Of a stretch of DNA of 64,000 nucleotides, positions 41,511 through 49,667 are shown one piece after another (position 1 is the first letter of the stretch; each line of letters opens with the position of its first letter). Made by a program: the position numbers and the translations under genes. The stretch is from Arsenicicoccus sp. oral taxon 190 (lineage in GTDB: Bacteria; Actinomycetota; Actinomycetes; Actinomycetales; Dermatophilaceae): the NCBI RefSeq assembly GCF_001189535.1, contig NZ_CP012070.1, forward strand, positions 1,736,001 through 1,800,000, given 5' to 3'. Under the pieces are notes generated by a model. It saw only the letters and a list, made by a program, of their open reading frames with translations, was not told the origin of the DNA and ran no database searches.

Positions 41511-42596
41511 GTGGCTCTGACTATCGGGATCGTGGGACTGCCCAACGTGGGCAAGTCGACCATGTTCAACGCCCTGACCAAGAACAACGTGCTCGCCGCG
41601 AACTACCCCTTCGCGACCATCGAGCCCAACGTGGGCGTGGTCCCGCTGCCCGACCCCCGGCTGAAGGTGCTGGCCGGGATCTTTGGGTCCGAGCGCATCC
41701 TGCCGGCCACGGTGTCCTTCGTGGACATCGCGGGGATCGTGCGCGGCGCCTCCGAGGGGGAGGGGCTGGGCAACAAGTTCCTCGCCAACATCCGTGAGTC
41801 CGACGCGATCTGCCAGGTCATCCGCGCCTTCAACGACGACGACGTGGTGCACGTCGACGGCAAGGTCTCCCCGAGCAGCGACATCGAGACCATCAACACC
41901 GAGCTGATCCTGGCCGACCTGCAGACCCTGGAGCGGGCGATCCCGCGCCTGGAGAAGGAGGTCAAGGGGAAGAAGACGGACAAGGCGGTCCTGGACAATG
42001 CGCTCGCGGCGCAGCAGGTCCTCGAGGCCGGCGACACCCTGTATGCCCGTGGCGAGGCAGCCGGCGTCGACCTTGCCGCGATCAAGGAGCTCTTCTTGCT
42101 CACGACCAAGCCGTTCCTCTACGTCTTCAACGTCGACGAGGACCAGCTCACCGACACCGCGCTGCAGGCGTCGCTGCAGGAGCTGGTGGCGCCGGCCGAC
42201 GCGATCTTCCTCAACGCCAAGCTCGAGATGGACCTCGCCGAGCTCGACGAGGAGGAGGCGGCCGAGCTCCTCGAGTCCGTGGGCGTGACCGAGCCTGGCC
42301 TGGACCAGCTGGCGCACAAGGGTTTTCACACCCTCGGGCTGCAGACCTACCTGACGGCCGGCCCCAAGGAGTCCCGCGCGTGGACGATCCGCAAGGGCTG
42401 GACCGCCCCGCAGGCGGCCGGCGTGATCCACACCGACTTCGAGCGCGGCTTCATCAAGGCCGAGGTCGTGTCGTATGACGACCTGGTCGCGACGGGGTCG
42501 ATGCAGAAGGCCAAGGAGGCCGGCAAGGTGCGCATCGAGGGCAAGGACTACGTCATGCACGACGGCGACGTGGTGGAGTTTAGGTTTGCGGTCTAA
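41511..42596 (+). CDS. ychF: Redox-regulated ATPase YchF (Obg-family), 3' end replaced by island sequence
   Basis: 361 aa from GTG at 41511. The G domain has P-loop IVGLPNVGKSTMFNAL, switch/G3 FVDIAGIVRGASEGEGLG and a NVDE in place of the usual NKxD, which shifts specificity to ATP. The helical hairpin (GKKTDKAVLDNALAAQ) and C-terminal TGS-like domain (TYLTAGPKESRAWTIRKGWT, GDVVEFRF) are intact. It associates with ribosomes and stress responses. Its last five sense codons, TTT AGG TTT GCG GTC, are atypical for this genome and come from an inserted island. The probable native end (TTC CGC TTC AAC GTA TAG) lies at 45177-45194. Confidence 0.96.
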   Translation: MALTIGIVGLPNVGKSTMFNALTKNNVLAANYPFATIEPNVGVVPLPDPRLKVLAGIFGSERILPATVSFVDIAGIVRGASEGEGLGNKFLANIRESDAICQVIRAFNDDDVVHVDGKVSPSSDIETINTELILADLQTLERAIPRLEKEVKGKKTDKAVLDNALAAQQVLEAGDTLYARGEAAGVDLAAIKELFLLTTKPFLYVFNVDEDQLTDTALQASLQELVAPADAIFLNAKLEMDLAELDEEEAAELLESVGVTEPGLDQLAHKGFHTLGLQTYLTAGPKESRAWTIRKGWTAPQAAGVIHTDFERGFIKAEVVSYDDLVATGSMQKAKEAGKVRIEGKDYVMHDGDVVEFRFAV

Positions 42597-42630
42597 CCTC
42601 TGCGGGTAGCGAATAGGTCAGCATTAACTG

Positions 42631-42651
42631 TATGGTCAGTACGTGCTGACC
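42631..42651 (+). promoter_or_regulatory. cmtR promoter/operator overlapping the start codon
   Basis: A near-perfect palindrome, GGTCAGTACGTGCTGACC (42634-42651), covers the GTG start of cmtR. A -10-like TATGGT at 42631-42636 would place transcription start at or next to the GTG, so the message is probably leaderless. An extra half-site GGTCAG lies at 42617-42622. This geometry fits autorepression by the encoded metal sensor. Confidence 0.55.
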
Positions 42652-43005
42652 ATTGCCTCGCGCGTCGACGTCATGAACCGGCTCGGCCGTGCCATGGCGG
42701 ATCCGACCCGTTCACGGATCCTGCTCTTTCTTCTTGACGGGCCGGGCTACCCGGCGAGGCTCGCCCGGGACCTTGAGCTGACGCGCACCAACGTGTCCAA
42801 TCACCTGTCCTGTCTGCGCGGCTGCGGGATTGTCGTCGCTGAGCCGGAGGGCCGGCAGACGCGCTACGAGATTGCCGACCCCCACATTGCCGCGGCGCTC
42901 ACGGCCCTGGTCGACGTCACTCTCGCCGTCGACGAGAGCGTTCCGTGCATGGACCCGCAGTGCACAGTGCCGGGCTGCTGCGACCCCGAAGTGGCCGAGC
43001 GGTGA
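42643..43005 (+). CDS. cmtR: CmtR-like ArsR/SmtB metal-sensing repressor (Cd/Pb)
   Basis: 120 aa winged-helix protein closely resembling mycobacterial CmtR: RLGRAMADPTRSRILLFLLD, YPARLARDLELTRTNVSNHL. Metal-binding cysteines sit in the recognition-helix region SCLRGCG, and a third is in SVPCMD, as in the Cys57/61/102 Cd(II)/Pb(II) site of CmtR. The C-terminal tail adds three more cysteines (PQCTVPGCCD). Metal binding should release the operator that overlaps its start. It is coupled to ctpG by a GTGA overlap. Confidence 0.92.
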   Translation: MLTIASRVDVMNRLGRAMADPTRSRILLFLLDGPGYPARLARDLELTRTNVSNHLSCLRGCGIVVAEPEGRQTRYEIADPHIAAALTALVDVTLAVDESVPCMDPQCTVPGCCDPEVAER

Positions 43006-45113
43006 GTGGCGAGTGCTGCGGCGTCGACGAGCCGCATCGCGGCAACAGGGTGACGAAGGCGGCGTCGACCCGACTGATCTCGCTCAGCGGTGGACCGACG
43101 GCTATGGGCGATACCTGCTGCGGCTCTGTCGGCCTGACCACCGGATCGTCCGCCCTCGACGAGGGCGACGCGTGCTGCGGACCTTCCGAGCTCCGCCGCG
43201 ACGAGCGCGAGGACATGCCCTCGTGGTGGCGCGACAGCTCTCTCGCTCTGCCTGCCCTCTCCGGACTGCTCTTGGCAGCGGGTCTGATTCTCGAGTGGAC
43301 TGGCCTCGAGGTACCGGCGCTGGTCGCCTTCGCCCTTGGGCTCGCGGCCGGGGGATGGACCTTCGTGCCCGGCGCGCTCAGACGGCTGTTCACCGCGAGA
43401 GGCCGCGCACGCCTAGGCGTCGGCTTGCTCATGACCATCGCCGCGGTCGGAGCGGTGCTGCTGGGCCACGTCGGTGAGGCCGCGGCGCTGGCGTTCCTGT
43501 TCTCCCTGGCCGAGGCCCTCGAGGACCGGGCGATGGACCGCGCCAGGGAAGGGCTGCGCGCGCTTCTCTCGCTGGTCCCCGAGACTGCACGGGTCTCCCG
43601 GACGTCTGGCACCGTCGACTTACCGGTGGCAGAGCTTCGCGAGCTCGACCTCCTCGTGGTCGGCGCGGGTGAGCGGGTCGCGACCGACGGGATCGTTGCT
43701 GAGGGGCGCTCGAGCGTCGACGCCTCCGCCGTCACCGGCGAGTCGATCCCTGTCGAGGTCGGACCGGGTGATCCAGTGCCCGCCGGCGCGGTCAACGGCT
43801 CGGGATCATTGCTCGTCGAGGCCACCGCTGACGGCCGGGACAACTCGCTGACCCAGATCGTCGCACTGGTCGAGCAGGCCCATGCCCGCAAGGGCGAGCG
43901 AGCCCGTCTGGCCGACCGGATCGCCCGTCCGCTCGTCCCGGCCGTGCTGGTAGCGGCCGCGCTCGTGGTCCTCTTCGGCTTCCTCGTCGGTGACCCGTCG
44001 ACATGGATCGAGCGTGCCCTCGTCGTGCTCGTGGCTGCCTCCCCGTGCGCTATGGCGATCGCCGTGCCGGTCACCGTCATCAGCGCGATCGGCTCAGCCT
44101 CGAAGCTCGGCGTCGTCATCAAGTCCGGGGCCACGTGCGAGCAGTTCGGCACGATTCGCACGGTTGCCTTCGACAAGACGGGCACGCTCACGCAGGGACG
44201 TCCGCAGGTGACCGAGGTCCGCACCGTCGCTGGGACTGCCCGCGACGGGGTGCTCGCATGGGCGGCCGCGGTCGAGGCGACCAGCACGCACCCCTTGGCC
44301 GCCGCGATCACCGCCGCCGTGGCGGATGTGCCGGTGTCGAGCGACGTGAGCGAGAATGCCGGCCACGGCGTTACCGGCCGGGTCGAAGGCCGCCTGATCA
44401 GGGTCGGCAGTCCACGCTGGCTCGACCCGGCCGGTCTGCGTACGGACGCTGATGAGCTGGCCGAGGCCGGCATGACCGTCGTGGTCGTCGAGGCCGACGG
44501 CAAGGTCGCCGGCCTGATCGGAGTGAGAGACGAACTGCGCCCGGAGGCCGCCGAGACGGTGCGGCTGCTTCACGACCAGGGCATCGGCGCGGTCATGCTC
44601 ACCGGCGACGACGTACGCACCGCCCGCGCCCTGGCCAGGGAAGCGGGAATCGACGACGTCCGCGCCGAGCAGCTCCCGACCGACAAGGCCGCTGCAATCA
44701 CAGAGCTGACGACCGCAGGCCCGACGGCGATGGTCGGCGACGGGATCAACGACGCGCCGGCACTGGCCACGGCCACCGTCGGCATCGCGATGGGTGCGAC
44801 CGGCTCGGCCGCCGCCGTCGAGTCGGCCGACATCGCCTTCACCGGCCACGACCTGCGCCTCATTCCTGCCGCCCTCGCCCATGCGCGGCGCGGGCGACGC
44901 ATCATGACGGCCAACATCGCTCTCGCGCTGGCGATCATTGTCGTCCTGTTCCCGCTCGCCCTCTTCGGCGTGCTCGGGCTGGCCGGGGTCGTCCTCGTCC
45001 ACGAGATCGCCGAGGTCGCCGTCATCGTCAACGGCGTGCGCGCCGCGCGTCCGACGAGGTCAACGCCGCAAACGGTCGTGTCGAGATCATCGGCCATCGC
45101 CAGCCCGGCCTGA
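43002..45113 (+). CDS. ctpG: CtpG-like P1B-type heavy-metal ATPase (Cd/Zn/Pb export)
   Basis: 703 aa from GTG at 43002, overlapping the cmtR stop. The cytoplasmic N-terminus has three CC pairs (GECCGVD, DTCCGSV, DACCGPS) instead of a ferredoxin-like metal domain. Core motifs: TGES loop ASAVTGESIPVEVG, transmembrane SPC metal site LVAASPCAMAIAVPVTV, phosphorylation site FDKTGTLT, HP motif TSTHPLAA and hinge MVGDGINDAPALA. CtpG of M. tuberculosis has the same SPC motif and CmtR partner. It should pump divalent soft metals out across the membrane. It ends in a short Ser/Thr tail. Confidence 0.94.
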   Translation: MSGECCGVDEPHRGNRVTKAASTRLISLSGGPTAMGDTCCGSVGLTTGSSALDEGDACCGPSELRRDEREDMPSWWRDSSLALPALSGLLLAAGLILEWTGLEVPALVAFALGLAAGGWTFVPGALRRLFTARGRARLGVGLLMTIAAVGAVLLGHVGEAAALAFLFSLAEALEDRAMDRAREGLRALLSLVPETARVSRTSGTVDLPVAELRELDLLVVGAGERVATDGIVAEGRSSVDASAVTGESIPVEVGPGDPVPAGAVNGSGSLLVEATADGRDNSLTQIVALVEQAHARKGERARLADRIARPLVPAVLVAAALVVLFGFLVGDPSTWIERALVVLVAASPCAMAIAVPVTVISAIGSASKLGVVIKSGATCEQFGTIRTVAFDKTGTLTQGRPQVTEVRTVAGTARDGVLAWAAAVEATSTHPLAAAITAAVADVPVSSDVSENAGHGVTGRVEGRLIRVGSPRWLDPAGLRTDADELAEAGMTVVVVEADGKVAGLIGVRDELRPEAAETVRLLHDQGIGAVMLTGDDVRTARALAREAGIDDVRAEQLPTDKAAAITELTTAGPTAMVGDGINDAPALATATVGIAMGATGSAAAVESADIAFTGHDLRLIPAALAHARRGRRIMTANIALALAIIVVLFPLALFGVLGLAGVVLVHEIAEVAVIVNGVRAARPTRSTPQTVVSRSSAIASPA

Positions 45114-45165
45114 CGCTGGTCGGCGCGATTGGTAGGAGAGTTGTCAGAGGTTATTCGGCTACGGA

Positions 45166-45194
45166 ACGTGGTGGAGTTCCGCTTCAACGTATAG
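45166..45194 (+). pseudogene. Displaced 3' end of ychF (right island junction)
   Basis: These 29 bp read N-VVEFRFNV-stop in one frame. They match the ychF C-terminus (D-VVEFRFAV-stop) and use codons normal for this genome (TTC CGC TTC AAC). No start or upstream ychF sequence is present. It is the original gene end pushed 2.6 kb downstream by island insertion. Confidence 0.8.
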
Positions 45195-45223
45195 GGAGCC
45201 GGCCTGACCAGGGGCTGTGTTGC

Positions 45224-46293
45224 TTGGGCCCTGCGGGCAAGGGGTCCCGCAGCTCGACGCTGGGGGCCGTGGGCTCGCTGCTGGGCATCATCTCCGGGGC
45301 CATGGTCACCTTGGCCGGCCTCGTCTTCAGCGCGCTGACGGCCGCCATGAGCCTGGGCGTCACCGCCCTGTCCGTGCGCATCTCGCCGGTCTTCCAGGCC
45401 GATCGCGTCATCCAGTGGGGGCTGGGTTGCTCCGTGGGCACGTTCGCCTATGCGCTCCTCATCGCGCTCTCGATCGCGGTGGGCGGGGACGCCTACCGCC
45501 CCTGGGACTCGACCGTCGTGGCGGTGGCCATCACCGTGGGCTGCGGCGTCATGTTCATCGCGGTCGCCGTGCGCGTGTGCCGGCTGCTCAACCCCGGCGC
45601 GCTGCTGCGCCACCTCGCCGCCGGGGTCCGCGATTCCACCCGCTACGACCCGGCCCGCTTCCACACCCGCGTCGCGGAGCTCGCCACCGGCACCGCCGCC
45701 GGCGGCCGCCCGGTGCGCCGGCGCCGCCGCGCCCCGCGGGGGGACGTCGTGCTCGCCGTCAACATCCCGCCAACATCCCGCGCCTGCTCGACTGCGAGGA
45801 CGCGTGGGGCATGCGCATCGAGCTCGTGCCCAGCCTGGCCACTCCCGCGCCGAGCGGCGGGATCCTCTTCCGGACCTCGGCGCCGGTGGGCCGGGCCCAG
45901 TGCCGCGCGCTCGAATCGGCGCTGGCGTTCGGCGACGCGCTCTCGCCCGTCAGCGGGCACTTCGGCGCGATCCGCGCCATGGTCGACATCGCGCTCAAGG
46001 CGCTCTCGCCCGCGGTCAACGATCCCAGCCGCGCCGTCCAGGCGCTCGACGAGATCGAGGACATCCTCGCCGAACTCGCCCCGGGTATCGCGAAGCGCGA
46101 GGCGCTCCTGGCCGCCCACCCCGACGCGTCGGTGTTGCGCGACGGGACGCGCAGCTGGGCCGACTACGTGGCCGCGGCCACCGACGAGATCCGCCAGTTC
46201 GGGACCGGGAGCGTCCAGATCCAGCGGCGGCTGCGGGCGCTCTTCGACACGCTCGCCGAGCAGGCCCCCGAGCCCGAGGCTCCGCCGGCCTGA
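45224..46293 (+). pseudogene. DUF2254 membrane protein gene, 5'-truncated and frameshifted
   Basis: The first part reads GSLLGIISGAMVTLAGLVFS, VRISPVFQADRVIQWGLGC and two helices, all typical of the DUF2254 mid-region. The expected N-terminal helices are absent, cut off near the island junction. At 45760-45781 the 11-mer CAACATCCCGC occurs twice in tandem and shifts the frame. Removing one copy gives AVNIPRLLDCEDAWGMRIEL and joins the C-terminal domain (MRIELVPSLATPAPSGG, FGAIRAMVDIALKALSPAVN, SWADYVAAATDEIRQFG), which runs to the stop at 46293. The native protein is of unknown function. Confidence 0.75.
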
Positions 46294-46303
46294 GCGCGGC
46301 GGC

Positions 46304-46757
46304 TCAGCCCCGCAGGGAGGCGGGCGGGGCGCCGGTGGCCGCCCACACCTCCCGCCACTTCTGCGCCAGCGTCGCGGCGGTCTCATGGGCGTTGAGCCCG
46401 CTGGGGTTGGGCAGCGCCCACAGGGCCACCCCGTCCGGCCTCCCCGGCACCCACGGCGCCCCGGACTCATCGGCCACCGGCTGCACCCCGAGCACCGCAC
46501 CGGGACGGTCGAAGGCCTGACGGCATGCGGTGATGCCCACCACCGCGACGGCCCAGGGCCGCAGCACCGCGGCGCGCCGGATCAGGCGCCGCCCGCCCGC
46601 GCGCAACTCCGCGCGGGTCAGCTGGGCGGCGCGCCGTGGTCCGTCCCACGAGGTTGGCGATCCCGATCCCGGCCTCGGCCAGCGGCGAGGGCCGGCGCCA
46701 GGGCCGCCAGGCGGCGGGCAGGCGGAATTCGGAGCCGAGGGGAGCGGTCGGCGACAT
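46304..46757 (-). pseudogene. mug: Degraded mismatch-specific uracil-DNA glycosylase (Mug family)
   Basis: The 3' part (46304 to about 46620) reads AELRAGGRRLIRRAAVLRPW, VAVVGITACRQAFDRPG and LWALPNPSGLNAHETAATLA, the conserved Mug/TDG C-terminal motifs. The 5' part, in a different frame (46757 to about 46625), reads SPLAEAGIGIANLVGRTTAR, a Mug mid-region. A frameshift therefore lies near 46615-46630, and the N-terminal catalytic motif GINPG is missing. The gene is not functional. It faces the DUF2254 remnant with only 10 bp between ends. Confidence 0.7.
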
Positions 46758-46816
46758 GGGACCAGCCTAGGCGCGCCTCGGGACCGGGCCCGAGGCGCAC
46801 CCGCGGTGGGCGGGGC

Positions 46817-48574
46817 TCAGATGAGGCCGTGCTCCTCGAGGAGCTGGCCGATCTCCCCGTGCTCGAGCCTGCCGCGCAGGTAGCCGCGCAGCGCGGCCGG
46901 GCCGGGCATCTCCACCTTCTTGCCGTCGCGCATGCGCGCCGAGGCCTCGAGCAGGTCGCGCACATCGTACGTGGAACCCCAGGTCTCCGGCACGCCGCGC
47001 TCCACGTCGAGGAGTTCGTAAACGGCCTCCATGCCGGTGCGCACCGAGTACTCGGTCGTGAAGATCGTGTCGCGGCCGGTCTCCGCGAACTGCCCGAGGA
47101 ACGCGAAGTTCGCCGCCCCCTCCGGCACGACCTGCGGCCGGTCACCCGCGCGGCGGGGCATGAAGAAGCTCGTCACGTAGGGCATCATGACCGGCACGCA
47201 CCGGGCGCCGGTCGCCGCGAGCTCGGGGATCTCCTCGACGGGCACGCCCAGGTGGTAGAGCCACTCCTGGGTGATCTCCTCGCCGGTGCACTGCGCCAGG
47301 GGCTTCTTCACGTAGTCGCCGTCGACGTCGACGAACAGACCGTAGACCCAGACGACGATCTGATCCTTCGGCTGCTTCTTGAAGTGCGGCTGGCGATTGA
47401 CCGTCCAGCTCAGCAGCCAGGAGGAGTCCTCGGCGGTGACGATGCCGCCGGTGACCACGCGGCCGCTGAACGGATCGCGCTGGGCGATGCGCTCGATGTA
47501 GGCGGGGATGCGCTCATCGAGCGTCGTGACGGTGGCCGATTCCCACTTCGTCTCCTCGATCGAGGAGCAGAAGACCTCCGGGCGCCCGAACGCCGGGTCC
47601 TTCTTCGCGATGCGCTTCCACAGGTCCCAGGCCGGGGCCGGGCCCTCGTTGAGGGCTGCGGGCGTGTGGTGGTCGCCGTCATCGGAGTTGTCCACGAGCG
47701 AGCCGATCGTCATGAGCGCGAGGTCGTGCTCGCCGAGCTCGGTGGTCTCCTCGGCGCCGTCGCGGCGGCAGCGGATCGCGGTGGCGCGGATCTCGCCGTT
47801 GCGGTGGGCGAAGTCCACATCGAGGACCTCGGTGCCGGAGCGGAAGACGACGCCGTGCTCGGTGAGGTAGTGCATGAGCGGCAGGACGAAGGACTCGTAC
47901 TGGTTGTACTTCGTGAACTTCAGCGCCGTGAAGTCGGGCAGCCCGCCGATGTGGTGGATGAAGCGGTGGAGGTAGAGCTTGAACTCGAGCGCGGAGTGCC
48001 ACTCCTCGAAGGCGAACATCGTCCGCCAGTACATCCAGAACGGCGAGTCGAGGAACTCGCGACCCATCACCTCGTCGATGCGCTTGCCCTCCATCTCGGA
48101 GCGCTCGGCGAGGAAGATCCTGAGCAGATCCTTCTGCGCCCGCTTCGGCAGGTCGAAGCGGCCCTCGTGGCCGGCGTCCTCGCCCTGGCGCACGGTGGCG
48201 CGACGCAGCGAGTAGTTGGGGTCGTCCTTGTTGAGCCAGTAGAACTCGTCGAGCACGGAGGCGTCCTCGAGCTCCAGGGAGGGGATGGAGCGCATCATGT
48301 CCCACAGGCACTCCATGTGGTTCTCCAGCTCCCGGCCGCCGCGGATGACGAAGCCCTTCTCCGGGACGTCGAGGCCGTCGAGGGCACCGCCGGCGATGTC
48401 GCCCTTCTCGAGGATCGTGACGTTGGCACCGGGGACCCCGGCGTCGCGGATCAGGAAGACGGCCGCCGCGAGCCCGGCCAGCCCGCTGCCGACGATGTAG
48501 GCCTTCGTCTCCTGGGCGTGCCGTGCGGGGCGGGGGCGCGCGAACGCCTCGTAGTTACCTGCCGTGTGCTGCAT
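46817..48574 (-). CDS. ohyA: Oleate hydratase
   Basis: 585 aa from the ATG at 48574, preceded by a good SD (GGAAGGA). It is a flavoenzyme that adds water to cis-9 unsaturated fatty acids such as oleate, giving 10-hydroxystearate. The FAD-binding Rossmann motif is AYIVGSGLAGLAAAVFLIRD. The family landmarks GGRELENHMECLWDMMRSIP, LPLMHYLTEHGVVFRSGTEV, PYVTSFFMPRRAGDRP and NFAFLGQFAETGRDTIFTTE are present. It is often protective against antimicrobial host fatty acids. It is divergent from the TetR gene with a shared operator between them. Confidence 0.95.
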   Translation of the reverse strand: MQHTAGNYEAFARPRPARHAQETKAYIVGSGLAGLAAAVFLIRDAGVPGANVTILEKGDIAGGALDGLDVPEKGFVIRGGRELENHMECLWDMMRSIPSLELEDASVLDEFYWLNKDDPNYSLRRATVRQGEDAGHEGRFDLPKRAQKDLLRIFLAERSEMEGKRIDEVMGREFLDSPFWMYWRTMFAFEEWHSALEFKLYLHRFIHHIGGLPDFTALKFTKYNQYESFVLPLMHYLTEHGVVFRSGTEVLDVDFAHRNGEIRATAIRCRRDGAEETTELGEHDLALMTIGSLVDNSDDGDHHTPAALNEGPAPAWDLWKRIAKKDPAFGRPEVFCSSIEETKWESATVTTLDERIPAYIERIAQRDPFSGRVVTGGIVTAEDSSWLLSWTVNRQPHFKKQPKDQIVVWVYGLFVDVDGDYVKKPLAQCTGEEITQEWLYHLGVPVEEIPELAATGARCVPVMMPYVTSFFMPRRAGDRPQVVPEGAANFAFLGQFAETGRDTIFTTEYSVRTGMEAVYELLDVERGVPETWGSTYDVRDLLEASARMRDGKKVEMPGPAALRGYLRGRLEHGEIGQLLEEHGLI

Positions 48575-48614
48575 GGTCCATCCTTCCCGACGCGTGCCGG
48601 ACGGCGGTCGTCCG

Positions 48615-48646
48615 GGCTCAATATTGAGTCTACTCAATATTGAGCC
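48615..48646. promoter_or_regulatory. Double-palindrome operator between ohyA and tetR
   Basis: Two copies of CTCAATATTGAG, each a 12-bp palindrome, flank TCTA. The whole 32-bp block (arm GGCTCAATATTGAG) is itself symmetric. It is the most AT-rich spot in this region. A -10-like TACAAT (48650-48655) for tetR lies immediately after it, so a bound TetR dimer pair would shut off both genes. Confidence 0.8.
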
Positions 48647-48661
48647 GACTACAATGGATGT

Positions 48662-49339
48662 ATGGGAACTCAGGACGACACGAGGCGGGGGTCGTCGGCG
48701 CGGCCGGGCAGGCGCGAGCAGGCGAAGGCGGACAAGCGCGCCCGCATCCTCGCCGCCGCGCGCGCCCTCTTCGAGGAGCGAGGATTCCAGCGGACCTCGA
48801 TGAGCGAGGTCGCGCGCGCGGCCGACGTGGCTGAGGGGACCGTCTTCCAATACGCGGCGACGAAGACCGACCTGCTGATGATGGTCGTCGATGCGCTCTG
48901 GGGAGCCCACGAGCAAGCGATGACCACCCCTGCGCGCGCCACGTCCGCCGCGCCCGACGGAGCCGCCGCGGCGCCGCCGGCAGGGGAGACCGCGGACCAG
49001 ATCGCGGCGCTCGTCTCGCCGTTCGTCGCCGCGATGCGCCGCTGGCCGGAGCCCACGACGTGGGTCGCCCGCGAGATCCTCTTCGGTGCGGATATGCCGC
49101 ACCGCCAGCGGGTCCTCGGTCGCGTCGAGGGGCTCGAGGAGCAGATCGCCGCGCGCCTGCGCGACGACCGGGTCGGCGCCCCCGGCGCGGCGGCGGCAAC
49201 CGGCGCCCGGCTCATCGTCACCGGGGTGCTCGCCGAGCTCAACCGCTCCCGGCAGGGGCGCATCGACGGCGAGGACGTCGATGTGGTGCTCCGCCGGCTC
49301 ATCGACCTCGTGGCGGCGGGGGCGGGCGCCTCCCGGTGA
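48662..49339 (+). CDS. TetR-family regulator, probable repressor of ohyA
   Basis: 225 aa. An N-terminal basic extension of about 20 residues precedes the HTH (KRARILAAARALFEERGFQR, SMSEVARAADVAEGTVFQYA). The ligand domain contains a low-complexity Ala/Pro insert (residues 95-120), then ALVSPFVAAMRRWPEPTTW and ARLIVTGVLAELNRSRQG. Divergent placement with the double operator implies control of ohyA and itself. The inducer may be an unsaturated fatty acid. The Ala/Gly-rich end overlaps no real gene. Confidence 0.9.
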   Translation: MGTQDDTRRGSSARPGRREQAKADKRARILAAARALFEERGFQRTSMSEVARAADVAEGTVFQYAATKTDLLMMVVDALWGAHEQAMTTPARATSAAPDGAAAAPPAGETADQIAALVSPFVAAMRRWPEPTTWVAREILFGADMPHRQRVLGRVEGLEEQIAARLRDDRVGAPGAAAATGARLIVTGVLAELNRSRQGRIDGEDVDVVLRRLIDLVAAGAGASR

Positions 49340-49499
49340 CCCGGAAGCCGTCCGGGCCGTTCAGGCCGCCCCTGGCACCGGCCGGCGCCGCCGCGATTGC
49401 CCACCGCGCGGCCGGCAGGCGCGTGCCCGCCGCGGTCGTGTAGGGCCCCACGGTCAGGTCCTCGCCCAGCAGGGCGGGGCGATGGCGCCACCGGGGAAC

Positions 49500-49667
49500 T
49501 CCACTGCCGGAGATGTCGTTGTCCTCGTAGACGCCTGCTGGAGTCCATCCTCTAGCCTTGATGAGCGCCGCGGCGTCCTCCCTGTGGCGGTCCACACCCA
49601 GGCGACGGTTCTCGCGATCCTGAGAGATCCGCAGGTAGACGGCGGCCCGCCGAGGCTCAGCACTCAT
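49500..49667 (-). pseudogene. Serine recombinase N-terminal fragment
   Basis: From the ATG at 49667, 56 codons read like the start of a large serine recombinase/integrase: RRAAVYLRISQDRENRRLGV (with the catalytic serine position in LRIS) and GWTPAGVYEDNDISGSG. Homology-like sequence then stops, and the frame continues into unrelated sequence toward tetR. The rest of the catalytic domain and the DNA-binding domain are absent. It marks the edge of the foreign-looking stretch 42.6-49.7 kb. Confidence 0.7.

Larger units (their letters stand above)
42568..45178. mobile_element. Metal-resistance genomic island inserted at the 3' end of ychF
   Basis: A 13-bp direct repeat, ACGTGGTGGAGTT, lies at 42568-42580 (in ychF) and 45166-45178, followed at the right by the displaced ychF tail. 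The island supplies its own substitute ychF end and carries cmtR and ctpG but no integrase. The right flank after ctpG (45114-45165) is non-coding. It behaves like an integrative element whose integrase is lost or supplied in trans. GTATGCC heptamers common elsewhere are absent. Confidence 0.75.

Noticed and set aside
45224..48643. 1139-aa plus-strand frame from the DUF2254 remnant across oleate hydratase
   Set aside because: Only the first 180 codons are real. After the 11-bp duplication it runs in the wrong frame and then antisense to ohyA.
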